Origin: Paraburkholderia sp. SOS3
Lineage (GTDB): Bacteria; Pseudomonadota; Gammaproteobacteria; Burkholderiales; Burkholderiaceae
Direction of reading: 5' to 3'
NCBI RefSeq assembly: GCF_001922345.1
Contig: NZ_CP018811.1
Location: forward strand, 3,224,001-3,288,000
Length of the DNA stretch: 64,000 nt
The notes beneath the pieces were generated by a model. The model ran no database searches. It worked only from the letters and a program-made list of their open reading frames with translations, and was not told the DNA's origin. Made by a program: the position numbers and the translations under genes. Shown piece after piece: positions 55,904 through 64,000 of the stretch (positions are counted from its first letter, which is position 1; each line of letters starts with the position of its first letter).

Positions 55904-58900
55904 TCAATAGACGATTTCGATCGCGCTGTCGGCGAATTCGCCACGCAGCGCCGCGAGCAATTCATCGGTCGGCTTCACGCGCCACGCGTCGCCGAGGCGC
56001 ACTTCGCCTTCCGCATGTTCGCTGCGATAGACGATCTGCACGGCAAGGCCGTTCGGCGCCGGCGCCGAGGCGCGTTGCCCGCGGCCATTGTCGTAGCCGC
56101 CATGGCCGTTGCCACCGTTGCCATATGCGCGGCCGCCGCCGTTGGCGCCGCGCCCACGCGCACCGGAAGCAGAAGCAGAAGCCCGCTCGTCACCGGCCCC
56201 GCTCGCCGCATCGGCCGCCGCGCTGTACGCTTCGAGCACGCGCCGCAACGCATGCGCATCGGCATTGCCGTTCATCTGCACCTTCACGGCTTGCGCGTAG
56301 CGGCTGCGCGCGCCGCCGAGGTCCATCGGCGTATCGACAGTGAAACGGATGCCGCCCGTAAACGCATCGTTACGCGCCTGCCCGTGCACGACGAGCAGTT
56401 CGTCTTCCTTGAACAGTTGCTTGTTCGCTTCGAACTGCTCGTTGAAGATCGTCACTTCGCACTGGCCCGTGCCATCGTCGAGCAGCGCGATCAGCATCTT
56501 GCCGCGCTGCGTCATCTGCGTGCGCAGCGACGAGATCACGCCGGCCACGAGCTTGTCGCGGCCCTCCTTGAGCTCGCCGATCTTCTGCCGCACGAAGCGG
56601 CGCACCTCGTCCTTGTACGCATCGAACAGATGCCCCGACAGGTAGAAGCCGAGTGCGCTTTTTTCTTCCTGCAGCCGCCGCTTGTCGGACCATGCCGGCT
56701 CGTCGACGAGTTCGTGGCCTTGCGACGGCGAATCGTCGCCCATATCGAAGAGACCCGCCTGCATCGCGTTCGCGCTCGCCTGATCGGCCGCCTCCATCGC
56801 GAGCGACACCGACGCGAGCAGTTGCGCGCGATTCGCGTGCAGCGTGTCGAACGCGCCCGCGCGAATCAGCGCTTCGATCGTGCGGCGATTGACGATGCGC
56901 CGGTCGATGCGCGCGCAGAAATCGAACAGATCGGTAAAAGGTCTTTCCTCGCGCGCACGCAGGATTTCTTCGATCGCGTTCTGCCCGCTGCCCTTGATCG
57001 CGCCAAGCCCGTAGCGGATCGTGCGCGAGCGTTTGCCGTCGGCTTCGGCGACCGGCTCGAAGCGATACGCGGACAGATTGATGTCGGGCGGCAGCACCGA
57101 CATCTTGTTGGCGATGCAGTCTTCGAACAGGATCTTGACCTTGTCCGTGTCGTCCATCGCGAGCGACATGTTGGCCGCCATGAATTCGGCCGGATGGTGC
57201 GCCTTGAGCCACGCCGTGTAGTAGGCGAGCAGCGCGTACGCAGCCGCGTGCGACTTGTTGAAGCCGTAGCCCGCGAACTTCTCCATCAGGTCGAAGATCT
57301 CGTCGGACTTTGCGCGCGTGAGACCGTTTTTCGCGGCACCCTCGGCGAAAATCTCGCGATGCTTCGCCATTTCCTCGGGCTTTTTCTTGCCCATCGCGCG
57401 GCGCAGCAGGTCGGCGCCGCCGAGCGAATAGCCGCCGATGATCTGCGCCATCTGCATCACCTGCTCCTGGTAGACCATGATGCCGTAGGTCTCTTTCAGA
57501 ACAGGCTCGACGCGCGGGTCCGGATACTCGACCGTTTCGCGTCCATGCTTGCGCGCGCAGAAGCTCGGGATCAGGTCCATCGGCCCCGGGCGATACAGCG
57601 CGACGAGCGCGATGATGTCCTCGAAGCGGTCCGGCTGCGCGTCTTTCAGCATGCCTTGCATGCCGCGGCTTTCCAGCTGGAACACGGCGACCGTGTTGGC
57701 CTTCTTGAGGATCGTGAACGAGGCCGGATCGTCGAGCGGCACTTGTGCGAGCGACCAGTTCTCCTTCGACGGATCGAGCCTGCGGATATACCGCTCGGCC
57801 CAGTCGAGGATGGTCAGCGTGGTGAGGCCCAGAAAGTCGAACTTGACGAGGCCGACCGCTTCGACGTCGTCCTTGTCGTACTGGCTGACCACGCCGCTTT
57901 CGTCGCCTTGCGTGTAAAGCGGGCAAAAATCGGTGAGCTTGCCGGGCGCGATCAGCACGCCGCCCGCGTGCATGCCGACGTTACGCGTGAGGCCCTCGAC
58001 GCGCTGCGCGAGTTCGAGCAGCTGATGCACTTCGTCTTCGTTATCGAAGCGCTCCTGCAACAGCGGCTCTTCCTTCATCGCGTCGGCAATCGTCACATGC
58101 TTGCCGGGTTTGAACGGAATCAGCTTCGCGACGCCGTCGGTGAACATGTAGCCGAGATCGAGCACGCGGCCGATATCGCGCACCGCCGCCTTCGCGGCCA
58201 TCGTGCCGAACGTCGCGATCTGCGACACGGCATCGGCGCCGTACTTCTCCTTCACGTACTGGATCACGCGATCGCGGCCGTGCTGGCAGAAGTCGATATC
58301 GAAGTCGGGCATCGACACCCGCTCCGGATTCAGAAAACGTTCGAACAGCAGGTTGTAGCGCAGCGGATCGAGGTCGGTAATGCCAAGCGCGTACGCGACG
58401 AGCGAGCCCGCGCCCGAACCGCGGCCCGGACCGACCGGCACGCCGTTGTTCTTCGCCCAGTTGATGAAGTCCGCGACGATCAGGAAGTAGCCGGGAAAGC
58501 CCATCTTGATGATCGTGCCGCACTCGAAGTCGAGCCGCGCATAGTACGTTTCGCGCTGCGCGTCGCGCGTGGCCTCGTCGGGGAACAGCTGCTCGAGGCG
58601 CTTTTCGAGCCCTTCCTTCGACAACTGCACGAGGTAGTCGTCGAGCGACATGCCGTCCGGCGTCGGGAAAAGCGGCAGCTTCGGCTTGCCGAGTTCGAGC
58701 GTCAGGTTGCAGCGTTTCGCGATCTGAACCGTGTTCGCAAGCGCGGACGGAATGTCGGCGAACAGCGCGGCCATTTCATCCTGCGTACGAAAGTGCTGAC
58801 CGGTCGTGAAGCGCTTCGGGCGCCGCGGATTCGCGAGAATATCGCCTTCCGAAATGCACACGCGTGCCTCGTGCGCGGTGAAATCGTCGGGCGTCATGAA

Positions 58901-59512
58901 CTGCAGCGGATGCGTCGCGACGACCGGCAGTTTCAGCGACGCCGCAAGCGCGACCGCCTGCTGCACATACGCTTCGCCGCCCGGCTGGCCGCAGCGTTGC
59001 AGCTCGATATAGAAACCGTTCGGGAAAATGCGCGCCCAGCGCCCGGCATTGCGTCTGGCCGCTTCGTCGTTGCCGGCCGCGAATGCGATGCCGATGTCGC
59101 CCTGCTGTGCACCCGACAGCGCGAGCAGCCCTTCGGCAAGTCCGCCCTCGAGCCATGCGGCGTCGACTTCCGCGCGGCCGCGATACTGGTTCGTCAGCCA
59201 TGCCTTCGTCAGCAATTCGCAAAGATTCAGATAACCGCGCCGGTCCTTGACGAGCAGCAGCAGTCGCGACGGCTTGTCGCGGTCGGCCGGATTCATGATC
59301 CAGACATCGCAGCCGGCGATCGGTTTAACCCCTTTGCCGCGCGCTTCCTTATAGAAACGGACGAGGCCGAATGCATTGCCGAGGTCGGTGAGCGCGAGCG
59401 CGCCCTGAGCGTCTTTTGCCGCGGCGGCGACAACGTCTTCGAGACGCACGATGCCGTCGGCAATCGAGAACTCGGAGTGGACGCGGAGGTGGACGAAGCG
59501 GGGATCTGACAT
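55904..59512 (-). CDS. dnaE: DNA polymerase III subunit alpha
   Basis: Catalytic subunit of the replicative polymerase, 1202 residues. The N-terminal PHP domain (about 1-280) begins FVHLRVHSEFSIADG. The polymerase domain follows with the PDFDIDF catalytic pair, VGPGRGSGAGSL, and GVLIAPGKLTDF. Then come tandem HhH, OB-fold (about 990-1080) and a C-terminal domain. An unusual Gly/Asn/Arg/Ser-rich linker of about 57 residues lies at 1099-1155 before the last ~47 residues that bind the clamp-loader. Start ATG 59512. A single gene; it converges on GT2. Confidence 0.97.
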   Translation of the reverse strand: MSDPRFVHLRVHSEFSIADGIVRLEDVVAAAAKDAQGALALTDLGNAFGLVRFYKEARGKGVKPIAGCDVWIMNPADRDKPSRLLLLVKDRRGYLNLCELLTKAWLTNQYRGRAEVDAAWLEGGLAEGLLALSGAQQGDIGIAFAAGNDEAARRNAGRWARIFPNGFYIELQRCGQPGGEAYVQQAVALAASLKLPVVATHPLQFMTPDDFTAHEARVCISEGDILANPRRPKRFTTGQHFRTQDEMAALFADIPSALANTVQIAKRCNLTLELGKPKLPLFPTPDGMSLDDYLVQLSKEGLEKRLEQLFPDEATRDAQRETYYARLDFECGTIIKMGFPGYFLIVADFINWAKNNGVPVGPGRGSGAGSLVAYALGITDLDPLRYNLLFERFLNPERVSMPDFDIDFCQHGRDRVIQYVKEKYGADAVSQIATFGTMAAKAAVRDIGRVLDLGYMFTDGVAKLIPFKPGKHVTIADAMKEEPLLQERFDNEDEVHQLLELAQRVEGLTRNVGMHAGGVLIAPGKLTDFCPLYTQGDESGVVSQYDKDDVEAVGLVKFDFLGLTTLTILDWAERYIRRLDPSKENWSLAQVPLDDPASFTILKKANTVAVFQLESRGMQGMLKDAQPDRFEDIIALVALYRPGPMDLIPSFCARKHGRETVEYPDPRVEPVLKETYGIMVYQEQVMQMAQIIGGYSLGGADLLRRAMGKKKPEEMAKHREIFAEGAAKNGLTRAKSDEIFDLMEKFAGYGFNKSHAAAYALLAYYTAWLKAHHPAEFMAANMSLAMDDTDKVKILFEDCIANKMSVLPPDINLSAYRFEPVAEADGKRSRTIRYGLGAIKGSGQNAIEEILRAREERPFTDLFDFCARIDRRIVNRRTIEALIRAGAFDTLHANRAQLLASVSLAMEAADQASANAMQAGLFDMGDDSPSQGHELVDEPAWSDKRRLQEEKSALGFYLSGHLFDAYKDEVRRFVRQKIGELKEGRDKLVAGVISSLRTQMTQRGKMLIALLDDGTGQCEVTIFNEQFEANKQLFKEDELLVVHGQARNDAFTGGIRFTVDTPMDLGGARSRYAQAVKVQMNGNADAHALRRVLEAYSAAADAASGAGDERASASASGARGRGANGGGRAYGNGGNGHGGYDNGRGQRASAPAPNGLAVQIVYRSEHAEGEVRLGDAWRVKPTDELLAALRGEFADSAIEIVY

Positions 59513-59771
59513 GGGCGGTATTGTAACTCGCGCCCCCGCGCAATAGGCCGTTCGTTATAGGGCAAACGGCCGGTCAGATTGCCGGCCGTGCGGCGCCGCC
59601 GGTCGGCGGGCCCCGCGCCGCTTCCGGCGCATCCGCCGGATGAGGGATAATACGGGTTTGCCTGTTGCGGGCGGCCGTCCCCTCACCGCAGTTATCCGTG
59701 GTTCTGCGCGGGTTGTGCGCGATTTTCCACGGTTATGCGCGGTTTCCCGGACGGCAGCCCCCTGAATCACC
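59513..59771 (+). other. Divergent region dnaE / trhO
   Basis: No gene. A -10-like GATAAT (59646-59651) is the best plus-strand promoter candidate for trhO. Hairpin arms GGCCGTT/AACGGCC occur near 59547-59572. From 59690 to 59750 a T/G-rich stretch has three TGCGCG-based units and an inverted CCGTGG/CCACGG. Confidence 0.4.
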
Positions 59772-60635
59772 ATGAGTATTCTCAATCTTTCCGCCTACCA
59801 GTTCGTGACGCTCGATGCGATCGCGGCATGGCGTCCGCTCGTCACCGAACGCTGCAACGCGCTCGGCCTGCGCGGCACGATCCTGCTTGCGCCGGAGGGC
59901 ATCAATCTGTTTATCGCGGGCACGCATGACAACGTGCGCACGTTTATCGACTACATCCGCCGCGATCCGCTTTTCGAAGGCAAGTTCGCGAGCCTGCAGT
60001 TCAAGGAAAGCGTGTCCGACGCGCAGCCGTTTCGCCGGATGCTCGTCAAGCTCAAGCGCGAAATCATCACGATGAAGAAGCCTGCGATCCAGCCCGAGCT
60101 CGGCCGCGCGCCGTCGGTCGATGCGCGCACGCTGAAGGGCTGGCTCGATCGCGGCCACGACGATGCGGGGCGCCCGGTCGTGATGCTCGATACGCGCAAT
60201 GCGTTCGAGGTCGACGTCGGCACGTTCGATCACGCGCTCGACTACCGCATCACGAAGTTCAGCGAGTTTCCGGACGTGATCGAACGCAATCGCGCGGACC
60301 TCGAAGGCAAGACGATCGTGTCGTTCTGCACGGGCGGCATCCGCTGCGAGAAGGCCGCGATCCATATGAAGGACGTCGGCATCGACCACGTCTATCAGCT
60401 CGAGGGCGGCATTCTGAAGTACTTCGAGGAAGTGGGCGGCGCGCATTACCACGGCGAGTGCTTCGTGTTCGATTACCGCACCGCGCTCGACCCGACGCTC
60501 GCGCCGACGGCGACCGTGCAATGCTTCGGCTGCCGCGCGGTGGTCACGCCCGAAGGGCAGCAGTCGCCGCTCTACGTGCCGGGCAAAACCTGCGCTGCGT
60601 GCCATCCGCAGCGTGACGGCGCGCGCGCCGCCTGA
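59772..60635 (+). CDS. trhO: tRNA uridine(34) hydroxylase (rhodanese family)
   Basis: A 287-residue protein, formerly YceA, needed for O2-dependent hydroxylation of U34 in certain tRNAs. The N-terminal acylphosphatase-like region (about 1-95) has [10 protein letters not shown] at 37-46. The rhodanese domain (about 120-215) carries the active-site loop [10 protein letters not shown] near 183-192. The C-terminal segment holds CFGCR and CAACH, a possible zinc site. Start ATG 59772. gluQ follows on the same strand. Confidence 0.93.
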   Translation: MSILNLSAYQFVTLDAIAAWRPLVTERCNALGLRGTILLAPEGINLFIAGTHDNVRTFIDYIRRDPLFEGKFASLQFKESVSDAQPFRRMLVKLKREIITMKKPAIQPELGRAPSVDARTLKGWLDRGHDDAGRPVVMLDTRNAFEVDVGTFDHALDYRITKFSEFPDVIERNRADLEGKTIVSFCTGGIRCEKAAIHMKDVGIDHVYQLEGGILKYFEEVGGAHYHGECFVFDYRTALDPTLAPTATVQCFGCRAVVTPEGQQSPLYVPGKTCAACHPQRDGARAA

Positions 60636-60717
60636 GCGACGGCGCGATGCGGCGCGACGCCACGCAGCACCAGACGATGCGATCGGTCGCGATGCGCGGC
60701 GCCGCATCCGCGCCGCG

Positions 60718-61620
60718 ATGACGTACCGCGGACGCTTCGCCCCCTCCCCCACCGGCCCGCTGCATTTCGGTTCGCTCGTCAGCGCGCTCGCCAGCTGGCT
60801 CGATGCGCGCGCGCACGGCGGCCGCTGGCTCGTGCGCATCGACGATATCGACGGACCACGCACGGTGCCCGGGGCCGCGGAAGATATCCTCGCGACGCTC
60901 GAATACTTCGGCATGCGCGCGGACGAACCGCCGGTCTGGCAAAGTCGGCGCACCGCGCGCTACGAACAGGCGTTCGCGCAACTGCAGGCCACCACGGACC
61001 TCGTTTATCCGTGCGGCTGCACAAGAAAGGAAATCGCCGATTCGCTCGTGCGCGCGCATGCGCGGCATACGACGCTCGCGTATCCGGGCACGTGCCGCGA
61101 CGGTCTGCACGGTAAGGCGCCGCGTGCGTGGCGCTTGCGCGTGCCCGACAGCGCCGCGCACGAACCGGAAGTCATCCGCTTCGACGACCGCTGGCAAGGC
61201 CCGCAAAGCCAGAACCTCGCAACCGAAGTCGGCGACTTCGTGCTGTTTCGCGCGGACGGCCAATGGGCATATCAGCTGGCGGTCGTCGTCGACGATGCCG
61301 ATGCCGGCATCACGCACGTCGTGCGCGGCGCCGATCTGCTCGATTCGACCGCGCGCCAGATTTATCTGCAGCGCTGCCTGCGCGTGCCGACACCGTCGTA
61401 TCTGCACGTGCCCGTGGTCGTCAACGAAGCAGGCGAGAAGCTCAGCAAGCAGACCGGCGCGCAGGCGCTCGATGCGAGCCGGCCGCTCGACGCGCTGCAT
61501 GCGGCGGCCAGCCATCTGGGGCTCGAACCCGGGGCCGGCGCGCGCGCTTCGCTCGACGCGTTTTACGCCGCCGCGATACCGGCATGGGCGCGGCGCCTCG
61601 CGGCGCTGCATCGACGCTGA
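60718..61620 (+). CDS. gluQ: Glutamyl-Q tRNA(Asp) synthetase
   Basis: A 300-residue enzyme that joins glutamate to queuosine in the tRNA-Asp anticodon. It begins [20 protein letters not shown] with HFGS (16-19) as HIGH-type signature; KLSKQ (242-246) is the KMSKS counterpart. A zinc-type Cys set lies near CGCTRKE and YPGTC. Start ATG 60718 is chosen on family length; the frame is open further upstream, but that overlaps trhO and is Arg-rich. No anticodon-binding domain, as usual for GluQRS. Confidence 0.95.
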   Translation: MTYRGRFAPSPTGPLHFGSLVSALASWLDARAHGGRWLVRIDDIDGPRTVPGAAEDILATLEYFGMRADEPPVWQSRRTARYEQAFAQLQATTDLVYPCGCTRKEIADSLVRAHARHTTLAYPGTCRDGLHGKAPRAWRLRVPDSAAHEPEVIRFDDRWQGPQSQNLATEVGDFVLFRADGQWAYQLAVVVDDADAGITHVVRGADLLDSTARQIYLQRCLRVPTPSYLHVPVVVNEAGEKLSKQTGAQALDASRPLDALHAAASHLGLEPGAGARASLDAFYAAAIPAWARRLAALHRR

Positions 61621-61625
61621 CGCGA

Positions 61626-63215
61626 CTAGCGCAGCCGGAACTTGCCCACCATCTGCTTTAACGCGCGCGCCTGATCGTCGAGCGACTTCGCGGCCGCGCT
61701 CGCCTGCTCGACGAGCGCCGCGTTCTGCTGCGTGCCCGCATCCATCTGCGAAACCGCGAGGTTGATTTCTTCGATGCCCGAACTCTGCTCGGCCGACGCG
61801 GCGGAAATCTCGCCCATGATGTCGGTCACGCGCTTCACGGCCTTGACGACTTCGTCCATCGTCTGCCCCGCGTCCTGCGCCAGTTGCGAGCCGTTGTTCG
61901 CGCGCTCGACCGAGGCGCCGATCAGCGCCTTGATCTCCTTCGCGGCCGACGCGCTGCGCTGCGCGAGATTGCGCACTTCGCCCGCGACGACCGAGAAGCC
62001 GCGGCCATCTTCGCCCGCCCGCGCCGCTTCGACCGCCGCATTGAGCGCCAGGATGTTGGTCTGGAACGCGATGCCCTCGATCACGCCGATGATGTCGCCG
62101 ATGCTTTTGGCGCTGTCGTTGATCTCGTTCATCGTCGCGACCACGCGGCCGACCACGTCGCCGCCCTGCTCCGCGATCGACGATGCGTTATCGGCGAGCG
62201 TGCGCGCCTGCTTCGCGTTGTCGGCGTTCTGCCGTACCGTCGAGGTCAGTTGTTCCATGCTGCTCGCGGTACGCTCGAGCGCCACCGCCTGCTGTTCGGT
62301 GCGGTGCGACAGGTCGAGATTGCCCGTCGATATCTCGCTCGACGCGGATGCGATGGCCTCGGCGCTCGCGGCGATATCGGCGACCGTCGTCGACAGGCCG
62401 CTTTGCATGTCGGAGAGCGCGCATAGCATGCTCGACGTGTCGCGCTTGCCGAGCGCGATCGCATTCGACAGATCGCCCGCGGCGATGCGCGATGCGATTT
62501 CCTTCGCGTAGACGGGCTCGCCGCCGAGCTGCCGCACAAGACGGCGCACGACCCATTCGCCGATGACGAACGCAAGCACGATCAGCGCGAGCGTCGCGGC
62601 CGCGATCATCACGAACGACGAGCGGAAGATAAACGCGGACGCGCCGATCGTCGCCTTCGCGGCCGTGCCCTGCTGCGCGACGAGGCCGTCGACGAGTTTT
62701 TCGAGCTTGCCGGTTTCGACGAGCAGCGAGACATCCTGCATGCCGACCTGCCAGTTCATCTGCGACAGATCGAGCGACTGCGCCTGCACGAGCTTCACGA
62801 AGTCGCGCAGGTGCGTGCTCCACGTGGCGACGGCCGCGGCGAATTTCTTCTGCTGACCGATCGCCTCGGGCGTGCTCGCATACTGGCCGAGCGTATTGAG
62901 GTGAGCGCTCAGTGCCGCGAGCCCCTTGTCGATATCGGTGCCGAGTTCCTCGCGCTCTTTAGCGGTGGTCGCCGTAAGCAGCATTTTCTGCGCGCGGCTC
63001 GCGCGCAGCATCTCCCCGCGTGCTTCCTCGGCCGCGCGGTTCGCGATATAGCCCTGCTCGTAGATCGATTGCGTCGAGCCGTTCAGACGGCTGATCTGCG
63101 TCAGCGCGAATATGCCGATGGCGAGTGTGCCGGCCAGCAGCACGGCAAACGCGAGCCGCAGCGTTGCCTTCACCGATAGCCCGGCCCGCCGGGTCCCCAG
63201 TGCAACTGTTTTCAT
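61626..63215 (-). CDS. Methyl-accepting chemotaxis protein
   Basis: A 529-residue receptor. TM1 at about 18-38, a periplasmic four-helix-bundle-like sensor (about 40-190), TM2 at 195-217 and HAMP (about 218-270). The signalling domain follows, with the conserved tip [20 protein letters not shown] (split near 390-410). Ligand unknown. No C-terminal CheR-binding pentapeptide: it ends GKFRLR. Start ATG 63215. The upstream promoter looks sigma-70-like rather than FliA-type. It converges on gluQ, with only 5 bases between the stops. Confidence 0.95.
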   Translation of the reverse strand: MKTVALGTRRAGLSVKATLRLAFAVLLAGTLAIGIFALTQISRLNGSTQSIYEQGYIANRAAEEARGEMLRASRAQKMLLTATTAKEREELGTDIDKGLAALSAHLNTLGQYASTPEAIGQQKKFAAAVATWSTHLRDFVKLVQAQSLDLSQMNWQVGMQDVSLLVETGKLEKLVDGLVAQQGTAAKATIGASAFIFRSSFVMIAAATLALIVLAFVIGEWVVRRLVRQLGGEPVYAKEIASRIAAGDLSNAIALGKRDTSSMLCALSDMQSGLSTTVADIAASAEAIASASSEISTGNLDLSHRTEQQAVALERTASSMEQLTSTVRQNADNAKQARTLADNASSIAEQGGDVVGRVVATMNEINDSAKSIGDIIGVIEGIAFQTNILALNAAVEAARAGEDGRGFSVVAGEVRNLAQRSASAAKEIKALIGASVERANNGSQLAQDAGQTMDEVVKAVKRVTDIMGEISAASAEQSSGIEEINLAVSQMDAGTQQNAALVEQASAAAKSLDDQARALKQMVGKFRLR

Positions 63216-63601
63216 CGTTCTTTCCCCGTTCCGACCGACGGAACGGTCGGCTCCGGCGGTCTTTCAACTTCATGACAGGTTGACGGCAAGAGCGGCGGTG
63301 GTCTTTAGGTCTGTGCCCGTCGCCGTGCGCGTTCCGGCTGTCGCCCCTGTGCGCCGCCTCGTGGGCCGCGCGACCGGTGTTATACACGGCCAAAATCCCG
63401 CAGTCAGCCCTTGCTGACGCGCAGCCCGCGTCCGGTTCGAGGCGCTTTTCGCGACGTGACCATGTCCGATTCGCGACAAATCTTGGCAGGACAACTGGCT
63501 CAGGCCACATTACAATCCATCGCATACGATCCTTCGTCGACATTGCAGCGGCATTGCCGGAACGCGAAGGCCGTGCCGATCACCCCAACTTCAAGCCCCC
63601 C
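63216..63601. other. Divergent region chemotaxis receptor / efflux gene
   Basis: No gene. Minus-strand hairpin CCGACCG/CGGTCGG (63231-63250) in the receptor leader; minus-strand promoter at 63379-63407. Plus-strand TACAAT at 63511-63516 may be the -10 of the efflux gene, but the nearest -35-like TTGGCA is 22 bases away. Confidence 0.5.
63379..63407 (-). promoter_or_regulatory. Chemotaxis receptor promoter (sigma-70 type)
   Basis: Minus strand -35 CTGACT (63402-63407), 17-base spacer, -10 TATAAC (63379-63384). Leader of about 157 bases, containing a 7-bp hairpin close to the ribosome site. Confidence 0.6.
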
Positions 63602-64000
63602 ATGGAAACGAGCCTCGACAAACGCGCCCTCGCCGGCGCCCAGGCTGGCGGCGCATCCACTCCCGTCGCGGCGAGCGCGGCAAAGGTGCCGCAAACCGTC
63701 TATTCGATCCTCGGCGCGATCAGCTTCTCGCATCTGATGAACGACATGATCCAGTCGCTGATCCTCGCGATCTATCCGATGCTGAAGTCGAACTTCGCGC
63801 TGTCGTTCGGGCAGATCGGCCTCATCACGCTGACCTATCAGATCACCGCGTCGCTGCTGCAGCCGCTCGTCGGTATCTATACGGACAAGCATCCGAAGCC
63901 GTACTCGCTGCCGGTCGGCATGGGTTTCACGCTGGCCGGCCTGCTGCTGATGTCGGTTGCGCCGAACTTCGGCATCCTGCTCGTCGCGGCTGCGCTGGTC
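63602..64000 (+). CDS. MFS transporter, fosmidomycin-resistance type (5' part only)
   Basis: Start ATG 63602; 133 codons reach the window edge. After a ~30-residue Ala-rich tail come the first spans: SILGAISFSHLMNDMIQSLI, then FGQIGLITLTYQITASLLQP, and GMGFTLAGLLLMSV. The HLMNDM pattern in span 1 is typical of the Fsr family, which exports fosmidomycin and related compounds. Substrate is inferred from the family; the gene continues beyond the window. Confidence 0.85.
   Translation, partial: METSLDKRALAGAQAGGASTPVAASAAKVPQTVYSILGAISFSHLMNDMIQSLILAIYPMLKSNFALSFGQIGLITLTYQITASLLQPLVGIYTDKHPKPYSLPVGMGFTLAGLLLMSVAPNFGILLVAAALV

Noticed and set aside
56015..59509. A 1164-codon open frame on the plus strand opposite dnaE
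   Set aside because: Antisense shadow of dnaE: His/Arg/Asp-rich with no domain. High GC leaves antisense frames open.
59690..59750. Replication origin or DnaA-box cluster near dnaE (TTATCCGTG, TTTTCCACG)
   Set aside because: Only two imperfect boxes, no dnaA/dnaN/gidA context and no AT-rich stretch.
63216..63300. FliA (sigma-28) promoter for the chemotaxis receptor
   Set aside because: GAAAG and GCCGAC occur on the minus strand but with wrong spacing; a sigma-70 pair with 17-base spacing fits better upstream.

Overview
The window is high-GC DNA with the gene content and gene order of a Burkholderiaceae chromosome, most likely Paraburkholderia, Caballeronia or a close relative. Evidence for this is the order rpsO-pnp-quinone oxidoreductase, the run leuA/pssA/psd/ilvC-ilvH-ilvI, hemF-nadD-rsfS-rlmH-maf-rng, and kdpFABCDE. 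Almost all of it is core chromosome. I see no rRNA or tRNA gene, no CRISPR array, no insertion sequence and no prophage. The one clear accessory module is a BrnT/BrnA toxin-antitoxin pair with a few small unknown genes beside it.

Layout. 1-4785: quinone oxidoreductase (cut by the window edge), pnp, rpsO, and a BamE-like lipoprotein. 4806-12305: branched-chain amino acid synthesis (leuA; ilvC, ilvH, ilvI) enclosing phosphatidylethanolamine synthesis (pssA, psd). leuA has a probable leucine-rich leader peptide, and the leu and ilv promoters share a nearly identical -10/discriminator. 12603-15217: an ECF-like sigma factor with a one-span membrane partner, a DUF3106 protein and an RDD membrane protein. 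15454-18387: a Pho-box promoter followed by a PlcP-type phospholipase C, an Agt-type glycosyltransferase and diacylglycerol kinase. This looks like a phosphate-starvation membrane-lipid remodelling cassette. 18509-26159: TetR regulator with operator-like palindromes, LOG protein, SDR, DUF924, AlaX, truncated haemoglobin, an FtsX-like permease and DUF4126. 26526-26930: a guanidinium exporter (SMR family) behind a guanidine-II riboswitch.

26992-35683: the complete high-affinity K+ system kdpFABC with sensor kinase kdpD and regulator kdpE, preceded by a 37-residue membrane ORF. 35695-45598: quinone oxidoreductase, mgsA, SDR, upp, YebC-type regulator, purD, hemF, nadD, rsfS, rlmH and maf. 45608-47182: rng followed by seven 12-bp tandem repeats. 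47223-48909: brnTA and three small ORFs. 49075-55825: a lipopolysaccharide core/export cluster (O-antigen ligase, heptosyltransferase-type GT9, GT4, msbA and a divergent GT2). 55904-64000: dnaE, trhO, gluQ, a chemotaxis receptor and the start of a fosmidomycin-type efflux gene.

How parts work together. pssA/psd make the phosphatidylethanolamine that a PlcP enzyme could later degrade when phosphate is short, with Agt replacing the headgroup by sugar and DgkA returning diacylglycerol to phosphatidate. The most interesting observations are this Pho-controlled lipid cassette, the leaderless-looking leuA leader peptide with rare CTA leucine codons, the guanidine-II riboswitch, and the sigma factor locus whose partner could be a non-canonical anti-sigma factor.
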